Notes: generated by a model not told the origin, from the letters alone. Shown: positions 42,483-52,215, counted from the stretch's first letter. The stretch: 64,000 nt of DNA from an uncultured Roseateles sp. (GCF_913777145.1 NZ_CAJYPS010000002.1:44247-108246), one strand, 5' to 3'. Program-made: numbers and translations.

Positions 42483-43879
42483 GCCTGTCGCTGCGGCTGC
42501 GCGCGCTGCTGGCGCTGGCGCTGGCCGCGCTCACCGGCCCGGCCTGGTACGGCGCGCTGACGCTGTGGCCGCTGCCTGTGCTGCAGCAAGACCTGGCCCG
42601 GCTGCTGGGCCTGCCGCTGGCCCTGCCCTCGCCCGCCCAGGCGCTGGGCCTGAGCGCGCTGCTGACGCTGCCGGTGCTGCTGTGGCTGGCGCACGCCTGG
42701 GTCGCGCCGCTGGCGCGGCTGGCGCGCGCGCTGGAGGGCACGGTGCTGGCCTACCGCGATGGCGACTTCAGCCAGAGCCTCAGCGCCGGCGGCCCGCGCG
42801 AGCTGGCCGGCCTGATGGCGCGCCATGCGGAGCTGGGCCTGACACTGCGCGAGCAGCGTCAGCACCTGGCCCAGCGCGAGCTGCTGCTGGACACCGTGGT
42901 GCAGAACTCGCCGGTGGCGCTGCTGCTGGTGGGGCCGGGCGGGCGCATCGCCATCGCCAACCTGGCCGCACGCCAGTTGCTGGGCGAGGGCCGCAGCCTG
43001 GTGGGGCGCGACATCGCCGACGTCAGCGCGCCGCTGCCCGAGGCGCTGCGCGAGGCGCTGGCCAGCAACGAGGACCGGCTGTTCGAGGTCACGCTGCCCG
43101 ATGGCCGCGAAGAAACGCTGCACCACTCCACCCGCGCGTTCCGGCTGCAGGGCCAGGCGCACCGGCTGCGACTGCTGCGCCACATGACGCGCGAGCTGTC
43201 GCGCGCCGAGGTGGCGACCTGGAAGCGCGTGATCCGCGTGCTGAGCCACGAGCTGAACAACTCGCTGGCGCCCATCTCCTCGCTGGCCCACAGCGGCGCG
43301 GAGCTGGCGCGACGCGGCCAGGTCGAGCGCCTGCCCACGGTGCTGGCCAGCATAGGCGAGCGCGCCGCCCATCTGCACGGCTTCCTGAGCGGCTACGCCA
43401 GCTTCGCCAAGCTGCCCGCGCCCAAGCGCGAACGGGTGGACTGGCCGCCCTTCCTGGAGCGGCTGGCGGCGCTGGGTGAGTTCCGGCTGGACGGTCCGCT
43501 ACCCGCGCAGCCGGGCTGGTTCGACGCCGCCCAGATCGAACAGGCGCTGCTGAACCTGATCAAGAACGCCCGCGAGGCCGGCGGCGACCCGGCCGAGATC
43601 TCGCTGCAGCTGCAACTGGGGGGTGGCGAGTTGCGCATCGAGGTGCTGGACCGCGGCCCCGGCATGAGCGAGACGGTGCTGGCCCAGGCGCTGCTGCCGT
43701 TTTATTCCACCAAACGCGCCGGCACCGGCCTGGGCCTGGCGCTGGCACGGGAGATCGCCGAAGCCCATGACGGCCGCATCGCGCTGGCCAACCGCCCGGA
43801 CGGCGGCCTGCGCGTGGCCCTGAGCCTGCCGCAGCCCGCCATCCCGATGGATGGGGATGGAAAGCCGCTCCAGACCTGA
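42479..43879 (+). CDS. NtrY-like sensor histidine kinase
   Basis: The 466-residue kinase has two membrane helices close together (about 8-27 and 55-75) with little between them, a HAMP-like linker, a PAS domain (about 130-240, TVVQNSPVALLLVGPGGRIA), a phospho-acceptor His257 in VLSHELNNSLAPISSL, the NtrB/NtrY-type H-box, and an HATPase domain with NLIKNAREAGGDP, DRGPGM and GTGLGLALAREI. It should phosphorylate the NtrC-like regulator encoded immediately upstream. The lack of a periplasmic domain implies sensing in the membrane or cytoplasm. Confidence 0.88.
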   Translation: MSLSLRLRALLALALAALTGPAWYGALTLWPLPVLQQDLARLLGLPLALPSPAQALGLSALLTLPVLLWLAHAWVAPLARLARALEGTVLAYRDGDFSQSLSAGGPRELAGLMARHAELGLTLREQRQHLAQRELLLDTVVQNSPVALLLVGPGGRIAIANLAARQLLGEGRSLVGRDIADVSAPLPEALREALASNEDRLFEVTLPDGREETLHHSTRAFRLQGQAHRLRLLRHMTRELSRAEVATWKRVIRVLSHELNNSLAPISSLAHSGAELARRGQVERLPTVLASIGERAAHLHGFLSGYASFAKLPAPKRERVDWPPFLERLAALGEFRLDGPLPAQPGWFDAAQIEQALLNLIKNAREAGGDPAEISLQLQLGGGELRIEVLDRGPGMSETVLAQALLPFYSTKRAGTGLGLALAREIAEAHDGRIALANRPDGGLRVALSLPQPAIPMDGDGKPLQT

Positions 43880-43921
43880 CAGACTCCGCCGGTTCCTGGT
43901 CGACCGTCACCGGAGTTCTCC

Positions 43922-44971
43922 ATGTCGCTGCGCACCCTCCTGGGCCTGGGCCTGCTGGCCGCCACGCAACTCGCCACGGCGCAATCGCAGTACCGGCTCG
44001 CCGCCGACGCGAGCGCGGGTTATTACAACTTCGTGCAGAACACCAGCCCACTGTTCGGCCTGGACCCCAGCGGCAACCCCAACACCATCTCGGGCTCGGT
44101 CTTCTACGGCAGCGACTACCTCAGCGCCTACGCCTACGACCGCAACACCCCCGCCCCCGACCTGCGCGTGGGCGGCACCTGGGCCGGCGACAGCGCGCAA
44201 GGCATGACCCCGGTCACCGCCAACGCCTACGCGATGACCGGCTGGGGCAGCAACCATGCCAGCGCGTCGGTGAGCGGCTTCACGCCGGTGGCCCAGTCCT
44301 ACAGCGGCAACTTCCTCGATGGCAGCGGCACCAGCTGGCCCATGCAGGTGAACAGCCAGAACTACGCCTATGCGAGCAGCCGCTCGACCTGGGAGGAGCT
44401 CTACCAGATCGGTGGCGGCACCGGCACCGGGCAGTTCACCGGCAGCATCCACATCGACGGTGTGCTCAGCCCGCTGGGAGGCGCCGGCCGCGCCGGTCTG
44501 AACTGGACGCTGAGCACCTTCTCCGGCCAGGTGGTGGCCTCGGTAGTGGCCAGCTACGACGCGAGCGCCGACAGCTGGACCAAGAGCGTGTTCAGCAACG
44601 GCGCCTGGGTCGCCAGCAGCGGCAATGGCCTGCTGGCGCTGAACGAGGACGTGGTCAGCAGCTACAGCTTCGCCTACGGTGCCGCGCTGTATCTGCAGTC
44701 CGACCTGCAGACCTGGGTGGATGGCAACGCCTCGGCGGACTTCTCCAACACGGTGCAGTTCACCGGCATGCGCCTGCCCCAGGGCGCGGCGGTCTATGTG
44801 GTGTCGGGCACCGAAGCGGCCGACTACGGCATCAGCTTCGCGGGCGACGGCAGCGGCACCATCTGCGACAACCTCAGCTGCGCGCTGGCCCCCGTGCCCG
44901 AGCCGCACAGCTACGCGCTGCTGCTGGCCGGCCTGGGCCTGCTGGGCTGGGTGGCCCGCCGACGCGCCTGA
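43922..44971 (+). CDS. PEP-CTERM sorting-domain exported protein
   Basis: The 349-residue protein starts with a signal peptide (RTLLGLGLLAATQLATAQSQ) and ends with PVPEPHSYALLLAGLGLLGW followed by VARRRA, a textbook PEP-CTERM anchor recognised by an exosortase. The middle is Ser-, Tyr-, Gly- and Asn-rich with beta-like repeats and few charged residues. Such proteins are exported and processed at the membrane in exopolysaccharide-making bacteria. An exosortase is not in the window. CGGAG is eight bases before the ATG. Confidence 0.85.
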   Translation: MSLRTLLGLGLLAATQLATAQSQYRLAADASAGYYNFVQNTSPLFGLDPSGNPNTISGSVFYGSDYLSAYAYDRNTPAPDLRVGGTWAGDSAQGMTPVTANAYAMTGWGSNHASASVSGFTPVAQSYSGNFLDGSGTSWPMQVNSQNYAYASSRSTWEELYQIGGGTGTGQFTGSIHIDGVLSPLGGAGRAGLNWTLSTFSGQVVASVVASYDASADSWTKSVFSNGAWVASSGNGLLALNEDVVSSYSFAYGAALYLQSDLQTWVDGNASADFSNTVQFTGMRLPQGAAVYVVSGTEAADYGISFAGDGSGTICDNLSCALAPVPEPHSYALLLAGLGLLGWVARRRA

Positions 44972-45073
44972 CCCAGTCCAGGCGCGCACAAATGCGCGAC
45001 AAGGGCGGCCACGCAGCCGCCCCAGGGCGACCAGGGCGCTGGCGGCTGTTGCCACGGCCTAACATGCGGCGCC

Positions 45074-46114
45074 ATGCGCATGCCCAATCTCTCCCTGCCG
45101 CCGCCGGCGGCCCCCGTCCCGCTGGACGAGGGGATGGCGCTGGGCGTGTGGCGGGTGCGCCAGCCCCTCAGCGACGGTGAGCAGGCGCATGCGGGCCAGT
45201 GGTACCGCGCCGAGCATGGCCGTGCCAGCGAACAGCAGGCCGCGGTGCTGGTGCTGGACCGCAACGACCAGGGGGCCGGCGTGATGCTGCGCTATGCCGA
45301 CCAGGCGGGCGATCTGGCGCGCCTGCAGCACCCGCAGATTGCCGTGCCCAGCGACAGCGGCGTCACGCCCCACGGCCACCCCTACCTCATCGTCGAGGGC
45401 GAGCATGGCAGCCCGCTGCTGCCCCAGCTGGCCGAGCTGACGCTGGACCAGCGGGTCACGCTGCTGGTGGAGCTGTGCGAGGCGCTGCGCTCGGCCCACC
45501 AGCAGGGCTGGCTGCTGGCCGAGCTGGACCCGGCCATGATCTGGCGCGACCGCCAGGGCCGTCTGCGCCTGATGGGCCTGGGCCTGGCCCGCATTCCGGA
45601 CCCCACCGATCCCTTCGACCGCGGCCTCAGCCTGGGCGCCGCGCCGGCCTTCGTCGCGCCCGAGCGCCGCGCTGGCGGCCCGCCCAGCCTGGCCAGCGAG
45701 GTCTACAGCCTGGGGGCCTTCGCCCAGGGCCTGCTGGCGGGCTGGCTGGAGACCTCGGCCGGCCTGGCGCCGCGCCGGGAGCTGCTGGCCGCCGCCTGGC
45801 CGGCCCAGCCCGTGGCCGAGTTGCAAGCCCTGGAGGCGCTGCTGGACGCGGCGCTGTCGAATCACCCCGAGCAGCGCCCGGTCGGCGCCGAGGCGCTGGC
45901 CGACGAGTTGCGCGCCTGGCTGGGCCAGAGCGGCCGACGCGAACTGGCGGCCGGCCCCAAGGCCAGCCCCCTTGCGCCCGCGGGCGCGCGCCGCTGGTGG
46001 TGGCTGGGCGTGCTGCTGGCCGGCCTGCTGGTGTCGGCCTGGCTGCTGCGCAGCGGCCCGGTGCCGGCCTCCGACACGCCGGCAACGCAGCCCGCGTCGA
46101 CCCACGCCGGCTGA
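45074..46114 (+). CDS. Membrane-anchored protein-kinase-like protein (pseudokinase)
   Basis: The 346-residue protein aligns with bacterial Ser/Thr kinases: HPQIAVPSDSGVTPHGHPYL in the hinge zone, ELCEALRSAHQQGWLLAELD, LRLMGLGLARI and VAPERRAGG with EVYSLGAFAQGLL after it. But the catalytic-loop HRDLKPxN is replaced by LAELDPAM and the metal-binding DFG by GLG, so both catalytic Asp are gone; phosphate transfer is unlikely. A C-terminal helix (WWWLGVLLAGLLVSAWLL) anchors it in the membrane, leaving the kinase-like part in the cytoplasm. It is followed by the O-antigen-ligase-like gene. Confidence 0.75.
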   Translation: MRMPNLSLPPPAAPVPLDEGMALGVWRVRQPLSDGEQAHAGQWYRAEHGRASEQQAAVLVLDRNDQGAGVMLRYADQAGDLARLQHPQIAVPSDSGVTPHGHPYLIVEGEHGSPLLPQLAELTLDQRVTLLVELCEALRSAHQQGWLLAELDPAMIWRDRQGRLRLMGLGLARIPDPTDPFDRGLSLGAAPAFVAPERRAGGPPSLASEVYSLGAFAQGLLAGWLETSAGLAPRRELLAAAWPAQPVAELQALEALLDAALSNHPEQRPVGAEALADELRAWLGQSGRRELAAGPKASPLAPAGARRWWWLGVLLAGLLVSAWLLRSGPVPASDTPATQPASTHAG

Positions 46115-46258
46115 GCCGCTCGCGGGAGCGCACAACGCGGGGTTTCCAAGTGGCCCGCGCGGACGGACGCTGGGCAACAATGCCGGCCTCCCCGCACCGG
46201 AGTCCTCGCCCGTGATCCCCCATCATCCTCGCGCGCTGCCCTCGGCGCCTCGCCACTG

Positions 46259-48826
46259 ATGGCGGCCGCCCTGCCCGGCCTCCGGGCCGCCTGGCCGGCG
46301 CTGCAGGATCTGCAACTGCACCTGCCCGCCCGTCGCGCCCAGTGGCTGGCGCTGCTCGCCGCGCTGGCCGCCGGCGCGCTGGGCCTGGGGCTGGCGGCCC
46401 ACCATCCGCTGTCCGGCCCGCTGGCCTGCGCCGCCTGGCTGGGCGTGGCGCTGCTGGCCGCGCTGTTCTGGGTCAAGACGCCGGTGCTGCTGCTGGCGCC
46501 GCTGCCGCTGGTGGGCCTGGCGCCATGGAGCGGCTGGATCACCTTCGAGGAACAGGACCTGCTGGTCAGCGCCTGCGCCTGCGGCGGCTACCTGGCCTAT
46601 GCGCTGCAATTGAGCGCCCGGGACCGGGCGCCCGCCTGGCGCCAGGCGCTGGGCTACTCGCCCGTGGCCCGGCTGCTGATGGCCGGCATGGCTCTGTGCG
46701 CCGGCATCGCGCTGTGGCGCGGCATGGCCAACGCCGGCGGCTTCCAGTTCGGCTGGTTCCAGGGCTATATGGAGCCCATGAACGCCGTGCGCAATGCCAA
46801 GGCGGTGTTCTGGGTGCTGCTGCTGCTGCCGCTGTGGCGCGCGGCGGCGGCGGCCCGGCCGCGCGGCTTCTCGCGCGGTGTGCTGCTGGGCCTGCTGCTG
46901 GCACTGGCCGCGGGCAGCGCGGCCGCGCTGTGGGAGCGGCTGGCCTACACCGCGCTGCTGGACTTCTCCACCGACTACCGCAGCACCGCGCTGTTCTGGG
47001 AGATGCACGTGGGCGGCGCGGCGCTGGACGGCTTCCTGATGATGACCCTGCCCTTCGGCGTGCTGGCGCTGCTGCGCACGCGCTCGCCCTGGCGCTTCGG
47101 CGTGGCGCTGGCCATCGTGCTGCTGGCCGCCTATGCCTGCCTGACCACCTTCTCGCGCGGCGTCTACCTGGCGCTGCCGCTGGCCCTGGTGCCCATGGTG
47201 CTGCTGGCCGATGCGCAGCGCCGCCGCGCCGCGGCCGAAGGCCTGATCAGCAGCCACCTGGACAGCACGCTGGGCGAGGTGGACCAGCCGCTGCCGCGCC
47301 TGGCCAAGCTGGGCGCGCTGGCGATGGCGGCGGCGTTCGCGCTGGCCGCGGCGCTGGTGTTCGGCGGCGGTGGCTACCGCGGCCTGCTGGCGCTGCTGGG
47401 CGCGCTGGTGGTGCTGCTGACCATGCCGGCCAGCCTGTGGCGGCCCAGCCTGGGCCAGCGCCTGACCGCGCTGGTGCTGGGCGCGCTGCTGGCCACGGTG
47501 CTGGGGGCTGCGAGCTGGGCGCTGTCGCTGGCCGTGCCCAAGGCGGCCTATGTGATGCACGGGCTGGTGCTGCTGGCCTGCGGCCTGCTGCGCTGGCGCG
47601 ACCGCCCCGGCGTGAGCGGGCCGCTTTACATGACCGCCGTGACCACCGCCTGGTTCTGGCTGCTGGCCACCATGGTGGTGGTGGCCGACAGCTGGGGCGG
47701 CAGCACCGGACGCTGGCCGGCGCTGAGCGCCGCGCTGGCGCTGGCCGCGCTGTGGGCGCTGATGCTGGTGGATGCCCGCTTCTGGCCGCTGCGCCGCGGT
47801 GGGCCGCACGGCTGGCGCCAGCGCGCGCTGCTGGTGGCGGGCCTGGTGCTGGTGATGGCGGTGGTGGCGGCGCTGGGCGGCGGCTCCTACCTGCGCGACC
47901 GGGTCTCGACCTGGAAGCAGGACGGCCAGCTGCGCCTGCGCCACTGGAGCGACAGCCTGCACCTGCTGCACGGCGGCCGAGAATGGCTGCTGGGCAAGGG
48001 CAGCGGCCGCTTCGTGGCCAGCAATCTCTACGAGGGCTCGCTGGACAACCACATCGGCGACTACCGCGTGCGCGACCAGGGCGGCGAGCGCTTCCTGGCA
48101 CTGGCCGGCGGCCTGCACATGCTGGGCAACAGCGAACAGCTGCGGGTCAGCCAGCGCATCGCGGTGCCGACGCCCGGTCTCGCACACGTGGACCTGCGCG
48201 TGCGCACCGAAGTGGCGGCACTGCTGGTGCTGCAGCTGTGCGAGAAGAACCTGCTCTACCCCGACAACTGCCAGAGCACGGTCGCCAAGCTGCAGCCCGC
48301 CGCCTCAGACGAGTGGCAAGACCTGACGCTGGAGCTGGGCCGCGTGGGTCAGTTGGGCGGGCGCTGGTGGGCGCCGCGCTTCGTGACCTTCTCGATGTCG
48401 CTGGACAGCCGCGGCGCCAAGGTGGACATCGCGCGTGTGCAGTTGCGCGACGCCAGCGACCGGCCGCTGCTGAAGAACGGCGACTTCCAGCGCGAGATGG
48501 CGCACTGGTTCTTCACCAGCGACCGCAACCACCTGCCCTGGCACATCAAGAACGCGGCCCTGCATGTGCTGTTCGAGCAGGGTCTGCTGGGCCTGGCGGT
48601 GATGGGGACGGCCTACCTGCTGGCGCTCGCGCGGCTCAGCTTCGGCCATGGGCGCGACCACCCGCTGGCGCCGGCCGTGGTGGCCGGCCTGATCGGCTTT
48701 GGCGTGGTGGGCGCCTTCGACAGCCTGCTGGACGCGCCGCGCATAGGCTTTGTGTTCTTCACACTGCTGCTGCTGGGCCTGGGCCTGCGCGCACTGCCCG
48801 GCGAGGGCGTGCACCGCCTGGCCTGA
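46259..48826 (+). CDS. Large O-antigen ligase-like polytopic membrane protein
   Basis: This 855-residue protein has about ten membrane helices up to roughly residue 545, including the ligase-like segment [18 protein letters not shown], then a 190-residue soluble domain (about 560-750, [20 protein letters not shown] and beta-rich sequence) and two C-terminal helices ([40 protein letters not shown]). The helix pattern and TFSRG match the O-antigen ligase/Wzy polymerase superfamily, but the inserted soluble domain, which looks carbohydrate-binding-like, is unusual. It probably links or transfers polysaccharide in the PEP-CTERM-associated setting. The ATG overlaps the stop of a possible 15-codon leader frame. 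Confidence 0.72.
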   Translation: MAAALPGLRAAWPALQDLQLHLPARRAQWLALLAALAAGALGLGLAAHHPLSGPLACAAWLGVALLAALFWVKTPVLLLAPLPLVGLAPWSGWITFEEQDLLVSACACGGYLAYALQLSARDRAPAWRQALGYSPVARLLMAGMALCAGIALWRGMANAGGFQFGWFQGYMEPMNAVRNAKAVFWVLLLLPLWRAAAAARPRGFSRGVLLGLLLALAAGSAAALWERLAYTALLDFSTDYRSTALFWEMHVGGAALDGFLMMTLPFGVLALLRTRSPWRFGVALAIVLLAAYACLTTFSRGVYLALPLALVPMVLLADAQRRRAAAEGLISSHLDSTLGEVDQPLPRLAKLGALAMAAAFALAAALVFGGGGYRGLLALLGALVVLLTMPASLWRPSLGQRLTALVLGALLATVLGAASWALSLAVPKAAYVMHGLVLLACGLLRWRDRPGVSGPLYMTAVTTAWFWLLATMVVVADSWGGSTGRWPALSAALALAALWALMLVDARFWPLRRGGPHGWRQRALLVAGLVLVMAVVAALGGGSYLRDRVSTWKQDGQLRLRHWSDSLHLLHGGREWLLGKGSGRFVASNLYEGSLDNHIGDYRVRDQGGERFLALAGGLHMLGNSEQLRVSQRIAVPTPGLAHVDLRVRTEVAALLVLQLCEKNLLYPDNCQSTVAKLQPAASDEWQDLTLELGRVGQLGGRWWAPRFVTFSMSLDSRGAKVDIARVQLRDASDRPLLKNGDFQREMAHWFFTSDRNHLPWHIKNAALHVLFEQGLLGLAVMGTAYLLALARLSFGHGRDHPLAPAVVAGLIGFGVVGAFDSLLDAPRIGFVFFTLLLLGLGLRALPGEGVHRLA

Positions 48827-48844
48827 GGCCGGCGTCCGACAGGC

Positions 48845-49312
48845 TCAGCTCTCGGGGCAGTTGCAGGACGAGAACAGATTGTCGCGCAGCGTCAGCAGAC
48901 GCTCGCGGTACTCGCGCATCTCGTCCGGCGTCAGCTTCATCGCCGAGCCCACGCAGCTGGGCAGGGCCTGGGCGGCTTCGCGCAGCGCACGGCCCTCTTC
49001 GGTCAGCGTGATGATGACCTGGCGCTCGTCGCGGGTGCAGCGGCGCCGGCTGATCAGACCGCGCGCCTCCAGCCGCTTCAGCAGCGGGGTCAGCGTCGCG
49101 GTGTCGAGAAAGAGCTGGCGGCCGATGTCCGAGACGATGAGCTCGTCACGCCGCCACAGCACCAGCATCACCAGGTACTGCGAGTAGGTCAGCCCGAGCT
49201 TGTCCAGCAACGGGCGGTAGACCTTGTTCAGCCCCAGCATGGTCGAGTACACCGCGAAGCAGAGCTGGTTGTTCAGATCCTGAACCGGATCGTCGGTGCA
49301 ATTCGTTTCCAT
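48845..49312 (-). CDS. MarR-family regulator, OhrR-like
   Basis: The 155-residue regulator has the OhrR hallmark Cys18 in [20 protein letters not shown], a winged helix ([40 protein letters not shown]) and a C-terminal dimer helix. OhrR senses organic hydroperoxides through that Cys and releases DNA when oxidised. No ohr peroxidase gene is in the window. The gene lies 26 bp downstream of the DUF4148 gene on the same strand, so it may be cotranscribed; the promoter region of that unit carries a repeated 9-mer array. Confidence 0.86.
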   Translation of the reverse strand: METNCTDDPVQDLNNQLCFAVYSTMLGLNKVYRPLLDKLGLTYSQYLVMLVLWRRDELIVSDIGRQLFLDTATLTPLLKRLEARGLISRRRCTRDERQVIITLTEEGRALREAAQALPSCVGSAMKLTPDEMREYRERLLTLRDNLFSSCNCPES

Positions 49313-49338
49313 GATGGGACTGTACTTCCAGCCATCGC

Positions 49339-49821
49339 TTACTTGGCGTAGGCGGCGTGGGCGCGTTCGGCGCTCAGCAGTTGCTGGTAGCGCTGCTCGG
49401 CCTGGGCGCGGGCCTGGTTCTTGGCGGGGCTGTCACCTTCCATGCGGTCCAGATCGGCCAGACCGGATTGGCGATAGGCGCGCAGTTCCAGCACCACGTC
49501 TTCACGGTTGCGCTCGCTGGACATCGCGACGACCGAGGCTTGCGCAGGCAGGCCGGCGGCGACGCGCAGTTGCTGGTAACGCTGCTCGGCCTGGGCGCGG
49601 GCGGCCTGGTCTTGCGTGCGGTCGGTGTCGACGCGGTCCAGATCGGCCAGGCCCGAGGCGCGGTAGGCGTTCAGGTCGGCAGCGACTTCGGCACGGGTCA
49701 GCGTGGACTTGGTGGCCGTCGTGGCGAACGAGGGCATGTTGTTGTCGCCATAGGCCTGGGCGTTGCCCACGGTGATGGCAAAGGCAGCAGCGCTGGCGAG
49801 CAGGGTGAAAACGACCTTCAT
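49339..49821 (-). CDS. DUF4148-type exported protein with two repeats
   Basis: This 160-residue protein begins MKVVFTLLASAAAFAITVGN, a signal peptide, and has two copies of a unit about 55 residues long: YRASGLADLDRVDTDRTQDQ with ARAQAEQRYQQLRVAAG, then YRQSGLADLDRMEGDSPAKN with ARAQAEQRYQQLLSAER. These are DUF4148-family repeats, widespread in Burkholderiales as small periplasmic proteins of unknown function. GGAG precedes the ATG by six bases. A peroxide or stress link is suggested only by the OhrR-like gene behind it. Confidence 0.82.
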   Translation of the reverse strand: MKVVFTLLASAAAFAITVGNAQAYGDNNMPSFATTATKSTLTRAEVAADLNAYRASGLADLDRVDTDRTQDQAARAQAEQRYQQLRVAAGLPAQASVVAMSSERNREDVVLELRAYRQSGLADLDRMEGDSPAKNQARAQAEQRYQQLLSAERAHAAYAK

Positions 49822-49901
49822 GACAATCTCCTAAGACAGATGTGAAACAAACAGATTCCGCCGGAGCGGGGACCTCAAACGCTTGACGGCGACCAGGTGA
49901 G

Positions 49902-50004
49902 TCGCTTGCTGATATGTCGCTTGCTACTTATCTGGCACCTGCCTTCGCGTGTCGGCGTTGGCATGGACTGAACTTTATATCGCTCGCTATACATTAGCAA
50001 GCGA
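49902..50004. promoter_or_regulatory. Four-copy TCGCTTGCT operator array
   Basis: TCGCTTGCT occurs at 49902-49910 and 49917-49925, a one-mismatch copy TCGCTCGCT at 49980-49988, and the inverted copy AGCAAGCGA at 49996-50004. The last pair makes an extended inverted repeat around an eight-base spacer. The array lies 81-183 bp upstream of the DUF4148-marR unit and before the Rep helicase gene. It is the natural candidate for MarR-type binding. Confidence 0.5.
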
Positions 50005-50097
50005 TTAGTCTTTGAGATTCGCTATGGTCGTGATGCAGTGCACCAATTGCCGGGCCGGCGATCCAGGCGCGGCCCGGGCGCCTATCATCCGCGCCCC

Positions 50098-52170
50098 ATG
50101 TCCCACGCAGTGCCGACCGCCGGTCTCAACCCCGCCCAGCTGGCGGCCGTCCACCACCTGGACGGCCCCTGCCTCGTCATCGCCGGCGCCGGCTCCGGCA
50201 AGACCCGCGTCATCACCACCAAGATCGCGCGCCTGCTGCAGGCCGGCTACCGCGCCAACCAGATCGCGGCCATCACCTTCACGAACAAGGCCTCGCAGGA
50301 GATGCGCGAGCGCGCCAAGGCGCTGATAGGCGCACGCGCGGCCAAGGACCTGGCGATCTCCACCTTCCACTCGCTGGGCGTGCGCCTGCTGCGCGAGGAA
50401 GGCACGCGCCTGGGCCTGAAGGAGCAGTTCTCCATCCTGGACAGCGACGACGTGCTGAACGTGCTGAAGGATGCCGGCGGCACGACCGACATCAACCAGG
50501 CGCGCGGCTGGCAATGGACCATCTCGCTGTGGAAGAACCAGGGCCTCACGCCCGAGCAGGCGGCGCTCACCGCGAAGAACGAGGACGAGCGCGTGGCCGC
50601 GGCGGTGATGGTGCGCTACCAGGAGCGCCTGGCGGCATACCAGGCGGTGGACTTCGATGACCTGATCACGCTGCCGCTCAAGCTGCTGTCCACCGACGCC
50701 GAGGCCCGCGCCAAGTGGCAGAACAAGCTGCGCTACGTGCTGGTGGACGAGTACCAGGACACCAACGCGGTGCAGTACGAGTTGCTGAAGGCGCTGGTGG
50801 GCGAGCGCGGCATGTTCACCGCGGTGGGCGACGATGACCAGAGCATCTACGGCTGGCGCGGCGCCACCATCGAGAACCTCAAGCGCCTGCCGCAGGACTA
50901 CCCGGCGCTGAAGGTGATCCCGCTGGAGCAGAACTACCGCTCCACCGGCGCCATCCTGCGCGCGGCCAACAACGTCATCCAGATCAATCCCAAGCTGTTC
51001 CAGAAGACGCTGTGGAGCGACTTCGGCGATGGCGAGCCCGTCGCACTGGTGCCCTGCGACGGCGAGGAGCACGAGGCCGAGCGCGCGGTGGCTCGCATCA
51101 ACGCGATACGCAGCCAGGTGGCCGCGCCGAAGTTCAGCGACTTCGCCATCCTCTACCGCGCCAACCACCAGGCGCGCGTGTTCGAGCAGGCGCTGCGGCG
51201 CGCGCAGATTCCCTACAAGGTCTCGGGCGGCCAGAGCTTCTTTGACAAGGCCGAGATCAAGGACCTGTGCGCCTGGCTGCGCCTGCTGGTGAACCAGGAC
51301 GACGACCCCGCCTTCCTGCGTGCGGTCACGACGCCCAAGCGCGGCATAGGCCACACCACGCTGGGCGCACTCAGCAAGTTCTCCTCGCAGTGGAAGTGCT
51401 CCATGTTCGAGGCGCTGTTCTCCGAGAGCCTGTCCACCGCGGTGAACGCGCGCGGCCTGGCCAGCCTGCACGAGTTCGGCCGCTACGTGAACGAGCTGCA
51501 ATACCGCGCCCGCACCACCGAGGGCGACGTGGCCGGCCGCGCGCTGATGATGGAATGGCTCAAGGACATCGCCTACGAGCAGCATCTGCTGGAGAGCGAG
51601 GAGAACGAGAAGGTCGCCCAGGCGCGCTGGGGCAATGTGCTGGACTTTGTCGACTGGGTGGCCAAGCGCTGCGGCGGCCAGCACAGCGAGGAAGACGGCA
51701 TCAGCTTCATCGAGCCCAAGCAGAGCGTGCTGGACGTGGCGCAGACCATCTCGGTCATCCTGTCGCTGGCCGAGCGCGGCGAGGAGCAGGACCAGGTCAC
51801 GCTGATGACGCTGCACGCCTCCAAGGGCCTGGAGTGGCCGCATGTGATCCTGGCCGGCGTCAACGAAGGCCTGCTGCCCTTCAAGAGCGAGGACGAGGAG
51901 ATGACCGCGGCCCGCCTGGAGGAAGAGCGCCGGCTGATGTACGTGGGCATCACGCGGGCGCGCACCACGCTGGCGGTGTCCACGCTGCGCCGCCGCAAGA
52001 AGGGCCGCGACATGGTGGCCGGCATCCCCAGCCGCTTCATCGCCGAGATGAAGCTGCACGAGGGCAACCCGGCCCAGCGCGAGGACCCGCGCGAAAAGCT
52101 CAAGCGCCTGCGCGAGGAACTGGCGGCCAAGGCCGCTGCCGCGGCCGACGCGCAGACGCCCAAGCCCTGA
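50098..52170 (+). CDS. rep: ATP-dependent DNA helicase Rep (UvrD family)
   Basis: The 690-residue superfamily-1 helicase has the Walker A region LVIAGAGSGKTRVITTKIA (Lys35), motif II with LVDEYQDTNAVQYELL, motif III DDQSIYGWRGATIENL, motif IV LEQNYRSTGAILRAAN and the late motif TLMTLHASKGLEWPHVILAG. The length and sequence fit E. coli Rep (about 673 residues), a 3-to-5-prime helicase that clears protein roadblocks before forks. The ATG at 50098 precedes MSHAVPTAGLNPAQ; no ribosome-binding site is apparent. Confidence 0.9.
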   Translation: MSHAVPTAGLNPAQLAAVHHLDGPCLVIAGAGSGKTRVITTKIARLLQAGYRANQIAAITFTNKASQEMRERAKALIGARAAKDLAISTFHSLGVRLLREEGTRLGLKEQFSILDSDDVLNVLKDAGGTTDINQARGWQWTISLWKNQGLTPEQAALTAKNEDERVAAAVMVRYQERLAAYQAVDFDDLITLPLKLLSTDAEARAKWQNKLRYVLVDEYQDTNAVQYELLKALVGERGMFTAVGDDDQSIYGWRGATIENLKRLPQDYPALKVIPLEQNYRSTGAILRAANNVIQINPKLFQKTLWSDFGDGEPVALVPCDGEEHEAERAVARINAIRSQVAAPKFSDFAILYRANHQARVFEQALRRAQIPYKVSGGQSFFDKAEIKDLCAWLRLLVNQDDDPAFLRAVTTPKRGIGHTTLGALSKFSSQWKCSMFEALFSESLSTAVNARGLASLHEFGRYVNELQYRARTTEGDVAGRALMMEWLKDIAYEQHLLESEENEKVAQARWGNVLDFVDWVAKRCGGQHSEEDGISFIEPKQSVLDVAQTISVILSLAERGEEQDQVTLMTLHASKGLEWPHVILAGVNEGLLPFKSEDEEMTAARLEEERRLMYVGITRARTTLAVSTLRRRKKGRDMVAGIPSRFIAEMKLHEGNPAQREDPREKLKRLREELAAKAAAAADAQTPKP

Positions 52171-52191
52171 ACCCGTCGGGCTGCTGAGCAC

Positions 52192-52215
52192 GCGCGGCCC
52201 ACATTCGGGCCGCGC
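52192..52215 (+). terminator. Hairpin terminator after rep
   Basis: GCGCGGCCC and GGGCCGCGC make a perfect nine-base stem around a six-base loop, 22 bases after the rep stop codon. Some 15 bases later comes GTTTTGCTT. This is the likely end of the helicase transcript. Confidence 0.5.

Noticed and set aside
45005..45022. GGCGGC/GCCGCC hairpin after the PEP-CTERM gene as a terminator.
   Set aside because: Only a six-base stem, no T-run, and such GC hairpins arise easily here.
44940..45073. Possible sigma-54 promoter in the gap upstream of the pseudokinase gene.
   Set aside because: A TGGC word is present, but the -12 element has no TTGC at the right distance.
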